The notes: generated from the sequence alone by a model not told the origin. Positions 20,851-33,292 are shown, numbered from the stretch's first letter. The stretch is DNA of 64,000 nt from Hevea brasiliensis (GCF_030052815.1 NC_079510.1:28225823-28289822), one strand, 5' to 3'. Numbers and translations are program-made.

Positions 20851-23800
20851 TGTCACACCCTACTCCTCGTAAGATGTAACATGCTTTCGCAGTACACCTA
20901 ATGAATTATCGTACTTCGCGTACCGATAACCCATTAAATATACTAGAAGGGATTTTAAAACAATTTTCGTTTATTTTTAAATTGGTGAGTAAAATTTTTT
21001 TCAGATATTAAAAACCTTTATTTAAAGTCCAAACATAAATCTAATTTTTAGATATTTAAAATCTTCGCAATTTTTACAAAAATTCCAGCAGAGTGCCGTC
21101 TGTATTTTGAGAAAACAATTATTCAAAACCTGAAAATAAAGACACTCCCAATATTTCTCTCAATCACAACTCCATTATTCAATCTCATTTCACAAATAAA
21201 CACAAGCAACTCAATACACAGTTTAAATTAAATCAAACATTGAAATATCTCTTTAAGATAACAAAATTAATATTTACATTCATGGGATTATTAAAAATTT
21301 AGTAGTGTAAAACTTTATAAATGCATAAAATCTCAAGATAACCTTACAATAAATTGGTATTTGATTACAATCCAAAAATATATTACAAAAGAGTTGGTAC
21401 AACTGCTCAAAGGAAATTTCATATATACAATTACAGAATTACATCAAAATCTAAAGTATAAGGGTATACCTATGATATACCCAAAGTTAGTCTCATTATG
21501 TCTTTTCAGAAATCTTGCTCTGCTGTTTTATTATTCCTTTCACCTACCACAGCATACAAAGCTATCGCTGAGTGGTGAACTCAGTGGTGGACAAACTAAT
21601 AATTTAAAACTTAATACAAGTTATGTTTGATAATTTATAACAAATAAAAATTTAAAATTTCTAAATTCTTCAAAATCCATGACATTCATAAATTAATATT
21701 TTCATTCATACAAATTATTTATTTTAAATAACGTTTTGATCAAATAGTAACTATTTGTCTACATTTCTTTTAAATCTCGAAACAATACAAAAATATTTTG
21801 AATCACTGAAAAATTATTTATTTGAACCATAATTTATCAAACTATGCATAATTTAAAGGGCGTTGCCAACAATTCACACAGTTGAACCCATGACCCAAAA
21901 ATTCAAATAGATGCCGTGTTGTACACCACGACATTTCAAACTCTCCCAATAACTGAGGCTAAAAGGGAGGAACAAAGACTAGCTAGTATATATAAGTACT
22001 CATGCAAACTCTTTCTCATCTGGCAAACCAGAGAGGAAGGAACTCACTCCATCTAGTGGAGGAGATATCTCACTAGACAAGCTAATGAGAATTCACAACA
22101 TATTTTTCCATGTCAATTGTGGTTTCAAATCATATTCAAAACAATTTCTATTTACAAAGTGTTTACAAACCATTAACATATTCAATCATCATAAATTCAT
22201 GCTCAAGGTTGGCAACACATCAAACTTAAAATTTACAATCCTCAAAACCATGCAATAAATCCTTAAATGCATAAGAAAATTTACATTTAATTTATATAAT
22301 TTCATTCAACAAATTAAAATCCTCAACAAAACAAAATTATAAATCATAAATTAAACTTGTTCAAATCAATTTAGAAGTAAAAAGTAATAAAATAGTTAGT
22401 TGTGCATAAACCTTATACAAGTCACCTCTTGGCCTTGACTCGATGTCTCGGGTTCTTTTCCGGTATTCTTTTCCACTGAAACACACAGTTTCACAGTGTT
22501 TTAGTATCACAATTTATCATAACTCCACAAATAAATTCAACTCTACTTATACTTAGCTTTAATATGCTAAACTTGACGTTCTTTAAAATTTGTATTTCTG
22601 GGTTACTATTCACGATACTATTCAAGTCAATTTATTGACTTTTTAAGGCTTAATAGGTATAGAAATTCTATTTCCACTCACATACCACATTTTGGTTACC
22701 TAATTTGTTGGTTTTGGTTCTTTTCTCAAATTTTAAGTCTTTTAGGTAAAATTGCAAATTTTCATTTTTGATGTCCTATTTTGCATTATTCCATTAGTCA
22801 TGTTGCTGTTAGAATTTGGCTAAGTTTTCTTCATAGAAGTTGTTCCTTATTGTCTCAAATTTATTTTCCTTTTTAAATCACTCCATTTGGAGTTTTATAG
22901 CTCAAGTTATAGCCATTTGAACATGGCTAGCCGGATTGGTCTAACCCATATTTTTTGGGCAACTAATTTGATTCTGGCAGTTTTAGGTCACTAAATTTGG
23001 GTGGCTAAATGACTTGGTTAAGGTATAATTTGGACTTGTGTTCTTAATGAAAGTTGTAGGGCTATGTCTCAGCTTTCTACTGGTAAAATTTCAGGTCATT
23101 TTGAACTGCCTAGCCCAAGTTATGGCCAAATGAACAAATACTGTTTATTTGGTCATTTTTGTACAGATCAGTTTGCCTACTACAGATTCAGCCAATTTGT
23201 TCACTAAGTTATGGTCACTTTTTGGGCATGATTCCTAAATGAAAAATGTGCCATTTTGTGTTTAGTTTCATTCCCAATTTGCATCACACCAATTGGGTTG
23301 GTAAATTTTCAATTTTGGTCCCTGAAAAGGGCCTTGGTCATGCTGCCTGCAGAATGTCCATAACCAATCCGAATTTCCATTTGGTTCCAACACTTCCAAC
23401 ACACCACAATTGGTCATACATGACCATTTTTCAGCTCAAACAAGGTCAAACACACCATTTGACTAATTCTCAAAATTTCATCTCCCAAACCTAGGTCCAA
23501 AACGCTAACTTTCATAAAATTCAAGTCTAATGCATTCTAAACACCTATCCATAGTCTACATACATAATTCAACCTAAACAACCATTCAAATGCAAATTCA
23601 CTCATTTCAAGCCCTAACCTACTGCTGGCCGAATTTCTATTTGGTCCCCAAGGATAGTTTCCTTTTAATTTTAAGTATATTTCTAAGTTAATAGAACTAA
23701 GAACATAAACATTTAACTAAAATATTCAAGTTTAGATTACTAACCTCAAGCTTTGACTTCTAAATTTTCCAATCTTCAATTCCTTCCTTTTCTTTGTCCT

Positions 23801-24644
23801 CCAATCTTCTTTTTTACTTGAGTTAGCAAGGTTTTATGAAGAAATTTGGGAGAAATTAGAGGTATGTGCATGGAAATCAAGCTTGAAACCAAGCTTTAAT
23901 GGTGGAATACATGTAGAGAGGAGAGGGGTATGGGACGACTTGTTTGTGAGGAAAAAGAGTGAATAATTGTTTCTTTTTTTTTTTTTTTGTTTTTATGTCT
24001 TTATTAGGTGTAATTGACTTGGTCAAAAATTAAATTAATTAAAATTAAATTTGACATCATGTGTGATGCATCCAATGAGGTAAGCATGATGTAATAAACT
24101 TTTTCCTTTTTCTTTTTCTTTTACATTTAATTTTCCATTAGTTCTTTAATTTAATTCATAATCCCAAAATTTTCTTTTCTTCGATTTTATTTGACAGTTA
24201 GGTCAGGAGTCAGCTCTAGGGGTGAATTGACCAGATTGCCCCTCGCTTGTTCGATCCGATTTGCTAGTTATTTGATATTTCTTTTAGATCTATGATCTAA
24301 TTATTTAATCGGCTTAATAATTCTTTTTCATGATTTTCTCTTTTCCACTGTGTTCACAATAGTCCTAAGGACCGCGGCGTCACATTTTACGGTTCGAAAT
24401 TCGAGTTTAAATCGATCTCACAGTCCTTCCCGAGAAGGTCACCCATCGCTGTGACTCTCAGCTCATTTAACTTCTTGTGTTCTGTTTTTCTTATTTATAC
24501 TTTACTATTTAGCAATTACTAATTATTTATTTTTAAGACTTATCTAGTTGTCTTAGATGTGGTTTTAATCCCTTTAATTATTCGGACCGACACCAGTCAC
24601 CGGAACAGTGAAATATTCCAGGCTATGCAAATAAGGGTGTTACA
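20851..24644 (-). repeat. Element B 5' LTR (3794 bp)
   Basis: TGTCACACCC to GGGTGTTACA on the + strand. It is the longer of the two B LTRs. Stem 2 of the paired stem-loops (21545-21588) has lost pairing (ACCACAGC for GCGACAGC). The U3 repeat around 24053-24072 (GACATCATGTGTGATGCATC) is a decayed form of the perfect palindrome in C. Confidence 0.95.
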
Positions 24645-25914
24645 CAACCTAAGTTTTAAATTTAATCTTTGCATTTTTTTTCTTTTGTTTATCACCGTCC
24701 CCAACTTGATTTCGATATTTTTTCACTTTGTAGGTTCAATAAACACTTGAAAGAGAAATGGACACTAACCATACAAATCTTTGAGGGAAGGCACGCTTCA
24801 AGGGGGAGTATTTTATATCCATTAGCTTTTCCTTGTTATTATAATTATGATGTTGCTCTTAACCTGATTGTGCTATTTTGATGAATTGAGGACAATGTCA
24901 AATTTGAGTTTGCGGGTGCATTTCATGCATTGCATTCATATATTGCATTTCATCACCTTGTTATGTCTATATTATATTTGTGTGTCAAAAATCCAGAAAA
25001 TTTTTGAAAATTTTTACAAATTTTGAAAATTATGGACTTTTTCAAAAAGCTTTTAACTTAGAATTATAACTAAAACCTTGATGAGCTAATGATTGGACTC
25101 TTTAGGAAAGAGGAATGAATGTAACTGAATAGGCAAAATGGCTTCAATATGTTGTTTGTGAAGAACTTAATCATCTAAGTAGAGTTCAACTAGTTAAATC
25201 CCTTCATAGCCATTAATTTATCACATTGAACCTGTGAAGTTAGGAGAAATTTCTTGAAATATAAACAAACCTGAAAATGCATCACCAGCTCTAGAACATA
25301 TCTCTTGGACCTATCAAGGCGAAATCCTAGCATATGCTTGACGAAGAGATGATTAAGGCATTCTTTGACATATCCTCACTAAGCCTTAGCCACCCTTAAT
25401 TAAAATATATATCCCTTGTAACCAATTTGAAACCTATATCCATCCCTTATAATTTATTGCTTACCCATATTATTTACCTAGCTCCTAGCCTAAACACCTA
25501 TCTTACCCTTTTGAGGAGCCTAAATGCATAAGTAAAAAGTATATTAAGGGCAACAAAAAAATGTGGAGAGAGGATATAGAGCTCAAGAAAGAGTGCAAGT
25601 GTGTAATTGAAATCAAAGAAAAATTTGCCTTTCCAACCCAGCAAAAGCAATGAGTTTGAGGGAGAGGACAAAAGGGACTAAAAAAAAAAGGGAAAAGAAG
25701 AAGAAAGAAGAAAAAAAGAAGAAGAAGTCCCAAGATAAGTATCATGGAAGCATGCTTGGCACTATCAAAAACCAAAAGCCCTTCCTCTCCATACAAAATC
25801 AGTAGAATAAACTTAGTATACTTGATATTTTATGCAAGTTTTCTGTTATGTTTCTAAGTACCCCAATGAGTTTTTTTAAAGTTTTAATTTGCTTGAGGAC
25901 AAGCAAAGGTTTGA
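24645..25914 (+). other. Element E internal DNA right of B, no gene
   Basis: 1.27 kb without a convincing frame. It opens with the second CAACC. It carries TTGAGGACAATGTCAAATTTGAG (around 24885-24907), resembling the tract near the 3' end of Tat/Athila-like elements, and a purine-rich stretch at 25680-25728. A CAAGGGGGAG run at 24790-24800 looks like an extra polypurine tract but no LTR follows it. Confidence 0.6.
25680..25728 (+). repeat. GA-rich purine tract
   Basis: Uninterrupted A/G from about 25680 to 25728. It is low-complexity DNA and explains a leucine/phenylalanine-rich frame on the other strand that I do not regard as a gene. Confidence 0.9.
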
Positions 25915-25927
25915 GTTTGGGGGTATT
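25913..25927 (+). other. Polypurine tract of element E
   Basis: GAGTTTGGGGGTATT directly before the LTR start TGATTGCATC, after GCTTGAGGACAAGCAAAGG. Confidence 0.8.
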
Positions 25928-27366
25928 TGATTGCATCAAATTATATAAAACATTTAAGGTTAACATGCATTGTATTTTGTTAGCTTTTAGTATCCTTTTA
26001 TATATATTTTTTAATGTGTGTTCATTATTATTTTAGAAAACATATTAATCCAACTCAATTCATTGATTTTTATATTTTATCAGGTGCTTTTATGTGGTTT
26101 TAGAATCAAAGACGAGTTTGGAAGAGATTCAAAGGTCAAAACGTGAAGAATACAGTGCCAAAAACATTACACAGGCCGTGTAACTTGCCCCGTGTAACTT
26201 CCTGGATCCCGTGCAACCTTCTGGACAAAGAAAACTTAAAAAACAAGAGTGGCAAAAAGTTACACGAGGCAAGGGTGTGTAATACTACACGGACCATGTA
26301 AAGTACCCTGTTAGCAATTCTGATGCAACTTTTCTTCGTTCCAACTCGACCCGGATGGACTCCTGATGCTTCTAAGACTCTGAAATTAGGGTTTTTACAC
26401 CATATATAAATATAACAAGTCAGGAATTAAAGGAGGAGACAATTTACATTGAGGAGAAGGAGAACTAACATTCAAGAGCCGATTTACATTTAAGGAGGCA
26501 CATCAACCTCAAGGGAGGCAAGGGAGAAATAAGATCTGCAAGATTGCTAAAAGGGATTCTCAGCTGAAGTTCCAAAAGTCCAAGGCTGCAACTCTCCTTC
26601 TGGGTTATTTCACTCTATTTTCTTTTCATGTCTTCTCTTTATCTTTTTATAAACTTGATTGTAAAACTCACCATGGGTGAGTAGGTTCTTTATTCTAGGG
26701 TTAGGGTGTAGCACTCTCAAATTTCATTATAGATCTGGTTTAATTTTATTTAATACATTGGGTATTTTATTCTTTGATTCAATCTCTTGTGATCTTAATG
26801 TATGCTATGTATTGCTACCCACTTAGTATTGATTACAGATATTAATTGAAGGACTGAAAAGTGAAGATTAATATTAAAAAATCGAGATTTTGAACCTAGG
26901 AAATCTAACCTAAAGATAGGCTGATGACCTTTATGGAGTTCCAAAATTAATCAAAGATCTTAAAGGGTTTTAATTAATTTAATTACCATGAAAGTAGAGT
27001 TTAGGTTAATTAAAATACACCTTGAGTGCCTCGAGAGAGGACTTAAGATAACTTAGGATTAATTTCGATCAAAATAATAATTTTCCATTTATTAAATGAA
27101 TCAGATTGATTCTATAATTGATTGAAGTGTGAACCCCTAGCTCTAGAATGCCTTTATCCATTAGTATTTTATTTTAGTTAATTATTTAGATTTCATTTCA
27201 TTCAATTTAGATATAATTATTATTTCTCTACAATTCAATCATCTAGATAATTAAAATCACTATAGTTTGGTACTCAACATGGTCCTCATGGGAACGATAC
27301 TCTACTCATCACTTTATTACTTGTTAGCGATCCGTACACTTGCGGTGGTTGAAAAATCAGTAAACA
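25928..27366 (+). repeat. Element E 3' LTR (1439 bp)
   Basis: Starts TGATTGCATC and ends near CAGTAAACA after GCGATCCGTACACTTGCGG, a typical Tat/Athila-like LTR end. A TATA candidate, TATATAAATATA, is at 26403-26414. Short palindromes of the ACACGGNCCGTGTAA type lie upstream of it. The last third matches 12611-12990. Confidence 0.82.
26165..26320 (+). repeat. ACAC-GGCC-GTGTAA palindrome cluster in E LTR
   Basis: Full or half copies: TACACAGGCCGTGTAA (26169-26184), CCCCGTGTAA, CCCGTGCAA, TTACACGAGGC and TACACGGACCATGTAA. They are spaced unevenly and all lie upstream of the TATA candidate. Confidence 0.75.
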
Positions 27367-27439
27367 TTTTCCCTTGAAATGTGTTCTAAAAAAGTTTTGA
27401 TTTGCTTGAGGATAAACAAAATTTGAGTTTGGGGATATT
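27367..27439 (+). other. 73-bp internal stub between LTRs E and F
   Basis: Contains GCTTGAGGATAAACAAAATT and GAGTTTGGGGATATT, i.e. the last internal bases and polypurine tract belonging to LTR F. Nothing else of F's internal region is present. Confidence 0.75.
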
Positions 27440-27675
27440 TGATACATTTGTATTATATAGATGGTTTTAAGCATATTTGTATAGCATTTCATAGCATTTA
27501 GATAGATAATTTCATGCATAATCATCAAATTCATTAACTTTTGTAAAATTCATTACTCTGCACTAAATTTTATGTTTTCTGCATATTTCAGGTGTTTTGA
27601 GGAAGTTTCAAAGCACAGGAGTAAAAAAGGAAGCTTAGAAAAACTTAAGAAGAAGAGCATTGCTGTTGATACATA

Positions 27676-27990
27676 GTACACAGGTCGTGTAAACATAACA
27701 AAGACCCGTGTAACTTACTGCCAGGAGATAACTAATGAAGTCAAAGAGGAGTCACAGTACACGGGCCATGTAACATGGCCCGTGTAAACAACCGAAACCC
27801 TTGTAATATTCTGCCTGGCAAAGCTCGAAGAATTTCCAGAAGAGCAGCCAAACACGGGCCATGTAATTGGAACCGTGTAAGTAGTCGAGGCCCGTGTAAT
27901 CTTCTGTCCAACTACAAGATGCAGCCTTCAAGCTCCAATAAGTTACATAGCCCTGGGCTATGTAATGATGCACAGGTCATGTATCAGCTG
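27676..27990 (+). repeat. ACACGGGCC/GGCCCGTGTAA palindrome array in LTR F
   Basis: About nine full or half sites in 315 bp, including ACACAGGTCGTGTAA, ACACGGGCCATGTAA (twice) and GGCCCGTGTAA (twice). Arms are repeatedly ACACGG / CCGTGT. All lie upstream of the TATA box. Confidence 0.8.
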
Positions 27991-28089
27991 ACAACCAATT
28001 TCCTAATTAGGTTCCAGCTTCAGTTTTTACGCAGAGAATAGATTCCTAATGCCTTGGGAACTCTAAAAGCCTAATCCTAGGACATTGAG

Positions 28090-28097
28090 TATAAATA
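28090..28097 (+). promoter_or_regulatory. TATA box candidate of LTR F
   Basis: TATAAATA, 100 bp after the palindrome array and followed by a pyrimidine-rich TCTTCATTC region, as expected for a plant RNA polymerase II promoter. Confidence 0.65.
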
Positions 28098-29033
28098 GAA
28101 GTAGCAAAAAATAGAGAAGGGAAGCATCTTCAAATACACATCTTCATTCACATACATCTTCATTCTCTCCAAGCTGTCTTGAAGAATAGCGCATTAGCAT
28201 CAAGGAGGAGTCTTCAACCGAAGTTCCACAAGTTCAAAGCTGTAGATTCTCTTCGATTCTTTTGTTTTATTTCTTTGGGCTACTTTCATGTTCTTTTATT
28301 TTACTTTTATTATGTCTGCTAAACTCACCATGAGTGAGTAGTTTCTTCATTCTGGAATTATAAGAGTAATGCTTATAATCATTATTATGGACAAATATTG
28401 AGTTTCATTTATTGGATTTAAGTTTCATTCTTTAATTTTATATTATGTGTTCTTAATGCATGCTATGTGTCGGTACTCACTTAAACATGATATAAGATAC
28501 TAATTGAAGGACTAAAAGGTGAAGATTGGTATTAGAAAATCGGAGTATTAAACTTAGGAAATCTAACCTAAAGATAGGCTGATGATTTTCATGGAATTCC
28601 ATAATTAATCATAGATCTTAAAGGGTTTTTATTAGGACTGATCATCAATGAAAGTAGGGTTTAGCTCTAATTAAAACACAGCTTAGGTGCCTTGAGAGAG
28701 GACCTAGGATACCTTAGGATTAATTTCCATCAAAGTAATGATCCTCAATCCAATAAATAGACAAGATTGAATCCATAATAAGGTTAAAGTGTTAAATATT
28801 AATTTTGGAATTGTTTCAATAGATTGTTTCATTTTAAGTTCATTATTCTCCTAAACTTTATTGCTCAAGATAAATTAGATTCACTCTCCCATTATATTCA
28901 GTAGCCTAGACAGTCATAATTACCGTGTAACTTGGTACTTGCTAATTAAATTCCTCGTGGGACGATACTCTACTCACTACTTTATTACTTGTTAGCGATC
29001 CATGCACTTGCGGGGTTGTAAAACCAGCAAACA

Positions 29034-30193
29034 TTCTGCTAGGCCTTTTCTCCATTCTCTTCTAAGGTTCCAAAACACGATTTTATGGTTCTCAAGAGCC
29101 TAGAATAAGATGTTTGTTATGTGTATAAAGTTTTAGAGCTTCGAATAACTCTTTAGGGTCTGATGTTATTAGATCAGACTTGAGGGACTCGAAAAGTTAA
29201 GGATTCGAGGATGGCTACCATTCGAGTTAAGTGGTTGATAGGCTATAAGAGGTGAGTAACTCTAACCTTAATTAATGTGAATTCTTTAAATGTAATTCAT
29301 GATCTTCCACATGCATCATTTCTTTGCTTACTAGGTGTATTTATCTAGAGCGTGAATATGTTACATTTTTTCATAAGTATTGTTGATGCATGATGGAATT
29401 TGGATGACCCATTGGTTCCCCCTATGTTATGTCTATGTTATGTTTATGATGTGATCATGCATGATCTATGATGGTAAGACTAGATGAGGCCTAACAAGCC
29501 CTTAGCGCACTACATTTAAGTGAAACTCTTAAGGAGCCTTTGTATGAGCAGGGCATATTGGATCCAAAGAATCACTGGTAACTAGTCCATATTATGTGGA
29601 ATGTTTATGATGTGAAAACTCATTAGGATGAGGCATTGCATGTGTATGAAATGAATGAGATAATTAATTTATGCTGGTTAGTTTACTCACTAAGCTTTTG
29701 TAAGCTTACCCCTTTCCCCTAACACCCAGATACAGGTTTGTAGTAATAGAAGAGTCTCTTGGAGAGAAAGCAGTATGGGTAGCTGTAGGTTTCCATTAAT
29801 GTACATTATAAGTTTAAATGGACATGTAAATTGTAAATAGACTATTACTATGCTGATGCTCAGGATTTTGATTAATGTTTTACCTTAAGGATGAGTGATG
29901 TAATGATGGATGTATGAAATCTAAGCTAACTCTTCTTTGAGTATATATGTTGAACCAATTACAATTTAGTGATTTTTTATGTATGTAAAGGTTCTAATTT
30001 TGAACCAAACTTATGTTATGAATGTTCAAGTTGGAATGAGAAAACTAAAGTGTAATGGTTTGGAGTATGCTTGGATTATGAGATACAGAGATATGTCCAT
30101 GTTTAATAGGTTTTTAGGCTTACTATGAGTTCCAGTAGCCTTAAGCTGATTAATCCCTAGCGCCGATAATGACCTTTGGGTTGGGTCATTACA
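29034..30193 (+). repeat. LTR L: 3' part of another gypsy LTR
   Basis: The right end is GGGTCATTACA, five bases before a primer site. The left end is lost at the junction with LTR F, so its full length is unknown. The sequence is unlike the other LTRs here. Confidence 0.7.
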
Positions 30194-30197
30194 AAGT

Positions 30198-30209
30198 TGG
30201 CATTAGAGC
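30198..30209 (+). other. Primer-binding site of element L
   Basis: TGGCATTAGAGC, two mismatches from TGGTATCAGAGC, just after the LTR end. Confidence 0.75.
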
Positions 30210-30470
30210 TCTAAGTTAGATGAGTGGACCTAGCTTCTAGTAAAGGGATAGGATAAGTATGAAAAGGAAGTATGTTCACCAGCACAATTAGGGAAATACA
30301 TGTCTAGTATGGTTGATTCCATATTTGTTACATGTTGTATGTTATATGTACGCTATGTTTCATGCTATATTTGATAATATGATTTGTTTTCATATGACTC
30401 CAAATGAACTTTATATGCGCCTAACTCTTCTTATTTGCTTTTAGAAATATAAGGTTTAAGACGATTCACT

Positions 30471-30544
30471 ATGTTGACTGGTGATCTACCAGCGAATAAG
30501 GGTATTGGAACACTACCCGCTAGCCCTATTGCCAAGGAGAAACC
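30471..30544 (+). pseudogene. Start of element L gag, cut by copia LTR G1
   Basis: ATG 30471 opens a frame beginning MLTGDLPANKGIG that runs straight into the copia LTR at 30545. About 260 bp of leader separate it from the primer site. It is too short for family proof; position is the main evidence. Confidence 0.5.
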
Positions 30545-30897
30545 TGTTAGTAGTATGCCCTAGAGCATATCATTTAGTATGTATCTTGTACATATTTTAT
30601 TAATAAAATGTAATTTCACTTTTTCGTTTACATAATGTATTTATGTGTAATAGAAAAGGTCCATTGATATTTTGTTATAAATTCTATTCTTAAGTTGTTA
30701 AGAATATGAGTGACAGTATTTCTAGCACAAAGTATCATAAATTGGTTCACAATCGAGGATACTTTACACAGGACATGACTTATTCAGAAAGATTGTAATC
30801 ATTTTTGTTCCCAAGTTATTTATATGAGATATAAATAAGATGGAGTGGTGAGTCTCATGCCACATAACAAACATGATAGGCACTTATACATGATAAG
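30545..30897 (+). repeat. Copia LTR G1, first part
   Basis: Starts TGTTAGTAGTATGCCC and matches the reverse strand of 56640-56989. Interrupted by element D; continues at 41785. Confidence 0.9.
30893..30897. other. Target-site duplication of D, left copy
   Basis: ATAAG before TGTAACACCC; repeated at 41785-41789. Confidence 0.95.
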
Positions 30898-31440
30898 TGT
30901 AACACCCTCCCTGTAGCAACTCTGTACATTCTACTGTTCCGGTGACCAGTGTCGGTCCAGACAGCTAGAATGTCAAGAAAAATATTTAAACTAAAGAGAA
31001 GAGCCATAATTAACTCAAATATTGATAAAAAAAATTTAAGAAAAATTTTAGAAATAAAATACAACCAAGTTAAATGAGCTGGTGCCCAAGCGATGGGTAA
31101 CCTAGTAGGAAGTTGCGGTTCTCGCAACTAGGAGCCCTAGACTTGGGGAAAAATTCATAAAATAATTTATGGGACTCCAGAGAAGGGTCATTGAGGTTCC
31201 TATGGCATTAGAATGCCAAGAAAATACTTAGAAAAAAATTTCAATCTGTACAGACAATTTTAGTTTATTAAGCCAAATGGAGGGCATTTTGGTCATTTCG
31301 CCTTCAGAGGTGATTTTTGGCCGACTTGTCCAGTTAAGTAAATAATTATTATGACATAAAATATGAATAAATATTGTTAAAAATTAAATTGAAAATGAGT
31401 AGAGAAGAAAAGAAAAGAAAATGAGATTAAATGACAATTT

Positions 31441-31458
31441 TGACATCACATGATGTCA
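31441..31458. promoter_or_regulatory. TGACATCA palindrome in D 5' LTR
   Basis: TGACATCA / TGATGTCA with a 2-nt spacer, repeated at 39304-39321. It resembles a bZIP (TGACGTCA-like) site; binding is inference. Confidence 0.45.
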
Positions 31459-33255
31459 TCAATCCTTTCCCCACCAATCACAATTAAGCTAACCTATTAA
31501 AAAGGAATAATTAAGACAAAAATAATAAAAAGCAATCAGATTCATCTCCTTCACCCAAACCAGCCGTTTCCTCTCCTCTATACCCAACCACCATTGAAAG
31601 CTTATCAAAGCTTCAATTCCCACCTTAAACCACCTCAAAACCCTAACTTGCCTTCACTAAAAATTATCCCTACCACTAGAGCAAGCTTTGGGCAACAATT
31701 TGAAAGGAAGAAAGTGAAGTTTTTAAGCCTTGGAAAGTGCCTAAGTCAAGGTTAGTGCTAATTTATTCTAAAAATTTTGTGTATGGCTGCCATTGAACAT
31801 GATGTTGGTGTTGTAAACTATGGATTGTATGTGTATGAAAATTTTAGTTATTGGAGTTAGGGTTTGAGGCATAAAACTTAAATTTTGTTCATGCGTTGGT
31901 GAATGAAAGTTTAAATGGTCAATTAGTGACCATTTGGCTGTGTATGATAAGGAAATGAAGAGAGTTGTGGCTTGGTATTTGAGATTGGTAAGCTGCCTTG
32001 GCTGACCTACAGGACTGACCACGAGTCCAGTAGGTTTGGGCAGCCATAAATGGAGTTGTATAGGTTCAATTGGTACAAGGCCAATTGGATATAAAACTAG
32101 ACACATAATGGCACAACTTTGGTGAAGAAACCCTGCCCAGAAAACCAAACCAAGTTAGCCTAAAAATTTCCCTAATCTGGGTGACTTGCATTTTGCCTGG
32201 GCAAAATGACTAAATAAACAGTATTTATTCATTTGGTCATAACTCAGTGTAGAAAGGTCCAATTGACTTGAAATTTTACCAATAGAAATCTGAGACATAT
32301 ACCTACAACTTTCATGAAGAACACAAATCCAAATTCTGATCATAACCTAGTCATATTGCCAACCAAACTTAGGTTACCAAATCTGGCAGAACTAGTTTTG
32401 CCCAGAATTTTGGATTCTGTCCAATCCGGCCAGTTATGGTGTTTAGGCCATAACTTGAGCTACAAAACTCCAAATGGAGTGATTCAAAAAAGAAAATGTA
32501 ACTAGACAAAATAAGGAACAACTTTCATTAAGACAATTTTGCCAAATTCCTACTGTATAAAGGACCAATGGAACAGTAAATATGAGGCTTGAAATATGAA
32601 AATTTTGAATAACTAACACTAAGCTTAGAAATGGTATTGGCAACCATACCAACAATTTTAGAATGCAAAATGTGGTATGTTGGGAGTATTAAAACCAATG
32701 TACCTATTATCTATGCAAAAGTCAATATTATAATTGACTAATGAAATGAATAATAACACCTAAACTTAAATTTTAAGAATTGTACAATTTAAAAGTGTAA
32801 CATGCCCTAGTACACCTAGCAAGATTGGTTTGGATAGGTTGGCATGCCAATAGGGTTCAATTAGCAGTACTGCACATGGCATTATGCCATTCTGTGATTT
32901 TATGGCTTTTAGCCATTCTGACATAGTGTTGAGACTTGGTCTTGTGCCTAATGTTATTACAGCTTATTAGCTGTTCTGTTGCACATCGAGAGACACATAT
33001 GTGACCGATGGTGTGACGGCCCGAGGTACTTGATACCTAGTGCCAATTTACCCGTTTATCCAGTCCAGTCGTCCAGTATAGGTTATTTGGGCAACCAAAA
33101 ATGAAAGTGGATAAATTTAATGAAATAATGAATATAATAAGTACAAAATAAGTAAGGCTACAAATACTCATCGAAAATTTGTTTGTAATGAGACATCAAT
33201 ACATTCACTGCATATTTATTTTCTGTTATTTCTTTTTATTTTATTATTGGCACCA

Positions 33256-33292
33256 CTAAGCATTATTGCTTAGCGTGTTGCTTTTGCCACGC
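33256..33292 (+). other. Paired stem-loops in D 5' LTR
   Basis: CTAAGCA / TGCTTAG with loop TTAT (33256-33273), then GCGTG / CACGC around TTGCTTTTGC (33273-33292). The position and order equal those of A, B and C although the bases differ. Confidence 0.75.

Larger units (their letters stand above)
14113..24644 (-). mobile_element. Element B: complete non-autonomous gypsy element (10.5 kb)
   Basis: Flanked by the exact 5-bp duplication CAACC, with both LTRs, primer site and polypurine tract, all on the minus strand. The LTRs are 3711 and 3794 bp and the internal region 3027 bp. Internal coding is a capsid-less gag and a scrap of integrase/chromodomain. The remainder matches element C over its length without any open frame. 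B and C therefore belong to one family amplified in a defective state. Confidence 0.95.
12596..27366 (+). mobile_element. Element E: gag-only LTR element split by element B
   Basis: A partial LTR (12596-12990), leader, gag (13083-13982) and 3' internal DNA lead to 14112. The element resumes after B at 24645 and ends with a polypurine tract and a complete LTR (25928-27366). The CAACC duplication flanking B proves the continuity. The only coding frame is gag. The LTR end (cacttgcgg), the GTTTGGGGGTAT tract and the GGGAGGCAACC motif resemble Tat/Athila relatives and the non-autonomous TR-GAG elements; the class assignment is inference. Confidence 0.8.
27440..29033 (+). repeat. LTR F (1594 bp), relative of E's LTR
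   Basis: Starts TGATACATTTG and ends ACCAGCAAACA after CATGCACTTGCGGGG. The 3' third (28550-29030) aligns with E's LTR (26880-27366); the 5' two-thirds differ except for the palindrome motif. TATAAATA is at 28090-28097. It sits almost directly after LTR E. Confidence 0.82.

Noticed and set aside
24785..24805. CAAGGGGGAG run as a second polypurine tract
   Set aside because: No LTR start follows and E's tract is clear at 25913-25927.
25503..25796. A 97-codon minus-strand frame rich in Leu and Phe, resembling a membrane protein
   Set aside because: It reads the complement of a GA-rich purine tract; composition explains it and no family motif is present.
28090..28130. TATA box as promoter of a host gene
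   Set aside because: It lies inside LTR F, and no coding frame follows before the LTR ends.
31768..32148. A 126-codon minus-strand frame in D's 5' LTR
   Set aside because: The 3' LTR copy does not keep it open, so it is a chance frame.
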